Shown one piece after another: positions 5,652 through 8,125 of a stretch of DNA of 8,125 bases (its first letter is position 1; the number at the start of each line of letters is the position of its first letter). The stretch is taken from NCBI GenBank assembly GCA_028679775.1, contig JAJRAX010000064.1:1-8125 (forward strand), written 5' to 3'. This stretch comes from Methanothrix sp. Lineage in GTDB: Archaea; Halobacteriota; Methanosarcinia; Methanotrichales; Methanotrichaceae. The position numbers were made by a program, and so were the translations under genes. The notes under the pieces were generated by a model. The model worked only from the letters and a program-made list of their open reading frames with translations, searched no databases and was not told where the DNA came from.

Positions 5652-7029
5652 GCTTTCCATCGTCGGCATAGGCCCCGGCTCGCCTGGACTACGGACTTTC
5701 GCAGCCACGAGGGCCATCCTGTCTGCGGACTATGTTGTCGGCTATAAGCCCTATCTGGAGCTGATAGGCGACCTCTTGCCTGGAAAACAGGTCTTCTCCA
5801 GCGGCATGGGAAAGGAGGTCGACAGGGTCAGAATGGCGCTCGACCTCAGTGAGAAGGGGTCCGTAGCACTCGTGAGCAGCGGAGACCCCAACGTCTACGG
5901 CATGGCAGGCCTCGGCCTGGAGATGGCTCCTGAGCCCTCCAAAATCGAGATCGTCCCTGCAGTCACTTCATTTACAGCCGCATCCTGCCGGGCAGGACTC
6001 TTCTTCCGCCAATGCGTCGCTGCAATCAGCCTCAGCGATCTGCTCACTCCCTGGCCCCAGATAGAGACCCGACTGTCTGTGGCCACGCAAACGCAGATGC
6101 CTGTAGCCATCTACAATCCAAAGAGCAAGAAACGAGACTGGCAGATGCTTCGAGCCTTGGAGATCTGCGGATCGCGAGAGATTTTGGTGGCCAAAGACAT
6201 AGGCAGGACTGGCGAGGAGATCTTCTTTTCCAGCTCTGATAGGCTGATCGAGGAGCCGAGCCTCCGAGACAGCATCAATATGACCACCCTGCTCATTATC
6301 CTCGGCAGGGGCACCTTCAGAGGAAAAGCCTCTTTTGAGTCGGCATTAAACCTGGTAGGCATCGGCCCTGGCAATCCTGAGAATCTGACCCTGGAGGCTG
6401 AGAGCACACTAAGAGCATCAGAGAAGGTATTTGGCGCCGAAAGATACTTATTGCAGATTGGTGGCGTCACATCTGCCGAGAAGATCAGCCACAACGGACC
6501 CTTGGCTGACAGGATGACCGATCGCTACAAAGAGGCCGCCCAGGCTATCAAGAAAGGCAAAAGGGCAAGCATCCTAACCGGAGGCGACCCGAGCATCTTT
6601 TCATCCGGCTGGAGGATAATGGAGCAGTCCGCCCTGCCTGTGCACGTCTCCGCTGGCGTGAGCGCCTTTTCAAGCGTTGCCGCGCGAGCTGGCGCGCCGC
6701 TCGTCAACGACTTTGCCCTCCTCTCTTCCGCCCATGACCCTGCCAGGCTCTCTATCCTTGCTAAGGCGGGCTTTGCCGTGGCAGTCTACAACGTCAACGG
6801 GCAGGAGATTGCCCCTCTCCTTGAGGAGATCGACCCAACAAGACCGGTTGTCCTGGCTCAGGATGTGGCACGGACCGAGGAGAATTGCACAATTCTTACA
6901 GCTGAGGACCTGATGGCCACCAAGCCGTCTGGTTTCCGATTCACTCTTCTCGTCGCCTCCGCCAACTCCCACATCAGAGATGGAAGGATTATCACCAAAC
7001 GAGGATACGAGAACAAATATAATTACTAG
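5635..7029 (+). CDS. cbiH: Tandem two-domain cobalt-precorrin-3 C17-methyltransferase
   Basis: CbiH methylates C17 and drives ring contraction, producing cobalt-precorrin-4. At 464 residues this is about twice the usual length. Domain 1 (about 1-236) has IVGIGPGSPGL, SSGDPNVYGMAGLGLE (81-96), VPAVTSFTAAS (107-117), ISLSDLLTPW (131-140), IYNPKS (159-164) and LGRGTF (223-228), which are classic CbiH. Domain 2 (about 237-464) has VGIGPGNPENLTLEAE (241-256), LTGGDPSIFSSG (314-325), GVSAFSSVAARAGAPLVNDF (341-360), YNVNG (385-389) and AQDVARTEE (408-416). Domain 2 is CbiH-like but lacks SLSDLLTPW; domain 1 lacks the GAPLxxDF segment. Domain 1 is probably the active C17 enzyme. Domain 2 may be regulatory, a second CbiH, or a stand-in for another methyltransferase such as CbiE, which is absent here. 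The TTG start follows a strong ribosome site. Confidence 0.88.
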   Translation: MPLENKLSIVGIGPGSPGLRTFAATRAILSADYVVGYKPYLELIGDLLPGKQVFSSGMGKEVDRVRMALDLSEKGSVALVSSGDPNVYGMAGLGLEMAPEPSKIEIVPAVTSFTAASCRAGLFFRQCVAAISLSDLLTPWPQIETRLSVATQTQMPVAIYNPKSKKRDWQMLRALEICGSREILVAKDIGRTGEEIFFSSSDRLIEEPSLRDSINMTTLLIILGRGTFRGKASFESALNLVGIGPGNPENLTLEAESTLRASEKVFGAERYLLQIGGVTSAEKISHNGPLADRMTDRYKEAAQAIKKGKRASILTGGDPSIFSSGWRIMEQSALPVHVSAGVSAFSSVAARAGAPLVNDFALLSSAHDPARLSILAKAGFAVAVYNVNGQEIAPLLEEIDPTRPVVLAQDVARTEENCTILTAEDLMATKPSGFRFTLLVASANSHIRDGRIITKRGYENKYNY

Positions 7030-7051
7030 AGAAGTATCGAGATGATTGGCC

Positions 7052-7696
7052 ATGATCAAAGGCATAATGGAAGATTACACGGATATTGGGGCTGTCACCC
7101 CAGAAGCTCTGGAGATCAGCACCAAGAGCAGGCGGCTCATCTCCCAGATGATTGGAGACGAGACATTCGAGGACAGAATCAAGCAACGATGCGTCATCGC
7201 TACTGGAGACCCAAGCATTGCTGAGATCATAAGATTTCAGGGAAAACCGGAAGAAGCAGGCATGCAGGCCCTGAAGAATAAGGCACCAATCTTCGTGGAC
7301 ATCAATATGGTTCAGGCAGGAATACTGAAAAAAGGGCACGAATGCCCCATTGAGACGATCATCGGCCAGGGAGACGCAGTCGCCAAAGAGACCGGAGCAA
7401 CCCGCACATCAGCCGGAGTGACGGCTCTGCAAGACAGGCTCTCCGGCTCCATAGTAGTAATAGGAAATGCTCCATCATCTCTGCTCACGTTATGCGACCT
7501 CATGGAGAAGAAAAAGATCTTTCCTAGACTGGTCATTGGAGTCCCTGTGGGCTTTGTCAATGCTGCCGAGAGCAAGGAACGGCTGAGAAAGATAGACGTG
7601 CCATCCATTTCAGTTGTTGGCACCCGTGGCGGAACGCCCATCGCCGTCGCAGCCATAAACGAGATCATAAACGCCTATGCTCGAGCCGCCCGCTGA
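7052..7696 (+). CDS. cbiC: Cobalt-precorrin-8 methylmutase
   Basis: CbiC moves the methyl group from C11 to C12, turning cobalt-precorrin-8 into cobyrinate, the last ring-modifying step. From ATG 7052 the protein has 214 residues; TTG 7046 is also in frame, but ATG with GAGATGA (7039-7045) upstream is preferred. Conserved blocks: RIKQRCVIATGDPS (42-55), FVDINMVQAGI (81-91), ATRTSAGVTAL (116-126), SIVVIGNAPSSLL (133-145), VIGVPVGFVNAAESK (161-175) and VGTRGGTPIAVAAINE (189-204). Where CobH-type enzymes have a catalytic His (as in RMVHACG), this has RCVIATG, so Ile49 occupies that position, and the only His in the protein is H96. The gene lies 22 bases after cbiH and overlaps cbiD by 20 bases. 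Confidence 0.9.
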   Translation: MIKGIMEDYTDIGAVTPEALEISTKSRRLISQMIGDETFEDRIKQRCVIATGDPSIAEIIRFQGKPEEAGMQALKNKAPIFVDINMVQAGILKKGHECPIETIIGQGDAVAKETGATRTSAGVTALQDRLSGSIVVIGNAPSSLLTLCDLMEKKKIFPRLVIGVPVGFVNAAESKERLRKIDVPSISVVGTRGGTPIAVAAINEIINAYARAAR

Positions 7697-8125
7697 CCAG
7701 GTCATAGACCCAATCACAGGTTTTGTCATTCCCGCCTCCTGGATCAGTCTATGCTCCAATCCCCAGGCAAAAGAGCTGATCAAAAGCGGCAGATGGGTCA
7801 TACTCTCAAATGGCCTGCTCTGCCGGCGCGGGCTGACCACGGGGACCACTGCAGCCGGAGCATGCAAGGGCGCTGTCCTCTCACTCAAGAGGCCTGTGCA
7901 GGAGCTGGAGGTCACAACCCCGGCAGGAATACCCGTCTCTATGCACGTTTTTGGCAGAGGTGGCTTCTGTATCGCAGTCAAAGACGGCGGCGACCACAAG
8001 TTCGACGTCACTGCCGGCCTTGAGATTGCAGCTCTCGCAAGTCCTGCAGACGAAACGGCACTTAGAGCAGGAACGGGCGTGGGCAGAATCACTGCACGAG
8101 GGCTGTGCGATGAGGTTGGCAGACC
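7677..8125 (+). CDS. cbiD: Cobalt-precorrin-5B C1-methyltransferase, N-terminal part
   Basis: CbiD methylates C1 after CbiG has opened the lactone, preparing the intermediate for reduction. The first 149 codons are present; the gene continues past the window. The archaeal-type N-terminal extension (VIDPITGFVIPASWISL, 9-25) leads into WVILSNG, then the CbiD signature RRGLTTGTTAAGACKGA (50-66), VTTPAGIPV (79-87), AVKDGGDHKFDVTAG (100-114) and AGTGVGRITARGL (131-143). The second and third motifs are the glycine-rich segments seen throughout the family. ATG 7677 lies inside the end of cbiC and has no strong ribosome site, so translation is probably coupled. The protein has no similarity to the tetrapyrrole methylase fold used by CbiL, CbiF and CbiH. 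Confidence 0.92.
   Translation, partial: MLEPPADQVIDPITGFVIPASWISLCSNPQAKELIKSGRWVILSNGLLCRRGLTTGTTAAGACKGAVLSLKRPVQELEVTTPAGIPVSMHVFGRGGFCIAVKDGGDHKFDVTAGLEIAALASPADETALRAGTGVGRITARGLCDEVGR

Noticed and set aside
7751..8023. 90-residue plus-strand open frame near the window end
   Set aside because: Out of frame with cbiD, whose frame from 7677 carries the family motifs and runs off the window.
7610..8092. 160-residue minus-strand open frame opposite cbiC and cbiD
   Set aside because: Ser/Pro-rich translation, antisense to two genes with strong family signatures.
1..8125. CRISPR arrays, tRNA or rRNA genes
   Set aside because: No regularly spaced direct repeats and no tRNA- or rRNA-like segments were seen on reading through both strands.

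Overview
The window looks like a piece of a methanogenic archaeal chromosome. It carries a tightly packed anaerobic (cobalt-early) cobalamin/corrinoid operon of archaeal type. Shine-Dalgarno motifs are of the archaeal GGTGA/GGAGGT kind, TATA-like boxes occur instead of bacterial -35/-10 promoters, and several genes start with TTG. Base composition of the cobalamin genes is moderate, which together with gene content suggests the Methanosarcinales/Methanotrichales (for example Methanothrix). That placement is an inference.

Layout. Bases 1-110 hold the 3' tail of what looks like a TnpB (IS200/IS605-type) gene, followed by a hairpin-forming right-end-like sequence (115-137). A small membrane protein gene lies on the minus strand (144-350). 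From 516 to 2312 an AT-rich, three-gene, translationally coupled cassette runs on the plus strand: a STAS-like/GHKL ATPase, a DUF4325 STAS-like protein and a PIN-domain ribonuclease. A TATA-like box and a 17-base inverted repeat centred on the TTG start codon precede it. Then comes a GC-richer gene for a probable PD-(D/E)XK nuclease (2337-2876), and a short AT-rich spacer (2877-2963) with a direct repeat and promoter-like elements.

From 2964 to the window end runs cbiT, cbiL, cbiF, cbiG, a two-domain cbiH, cbiC and the first 149 codons of cbiD. Adjacent genes overlap by a few bases, or are separated by about 20 bases (cbiH-cbiC). Together they encode most methylations and ring-contraction steps from cobalt-precorrin-2 to cobyrinate: CbiL (C20), CbiH (C17), CbiF (C11), CbiG (lactone opening), CbiD (C1), CbiT (C15 plus decarboxylation) and CbiC (C11-to-C12 methyl migration). 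No separate cbiE (C5 methylation), cbiJ (reduction) or cbiA is visible here. They may lie downstream, and the extra domain of CbiH is a speculative candidate for one of the methyltransferase roles.

Points most worth a second look: the STAS/GHKL-DUF4325-PIN cassette, which resembles a sigma-factor partner-switching module rewired to a nuclease in an organism expected to lack sigma factors; the palindrome over its start codon; cbiG lacking any ATG/GTG/TTG start near its expected N-terminus; the tandem CbiH with complementary motif loss; and the isoleucine in CbiC where the catalytic histidine is expected.
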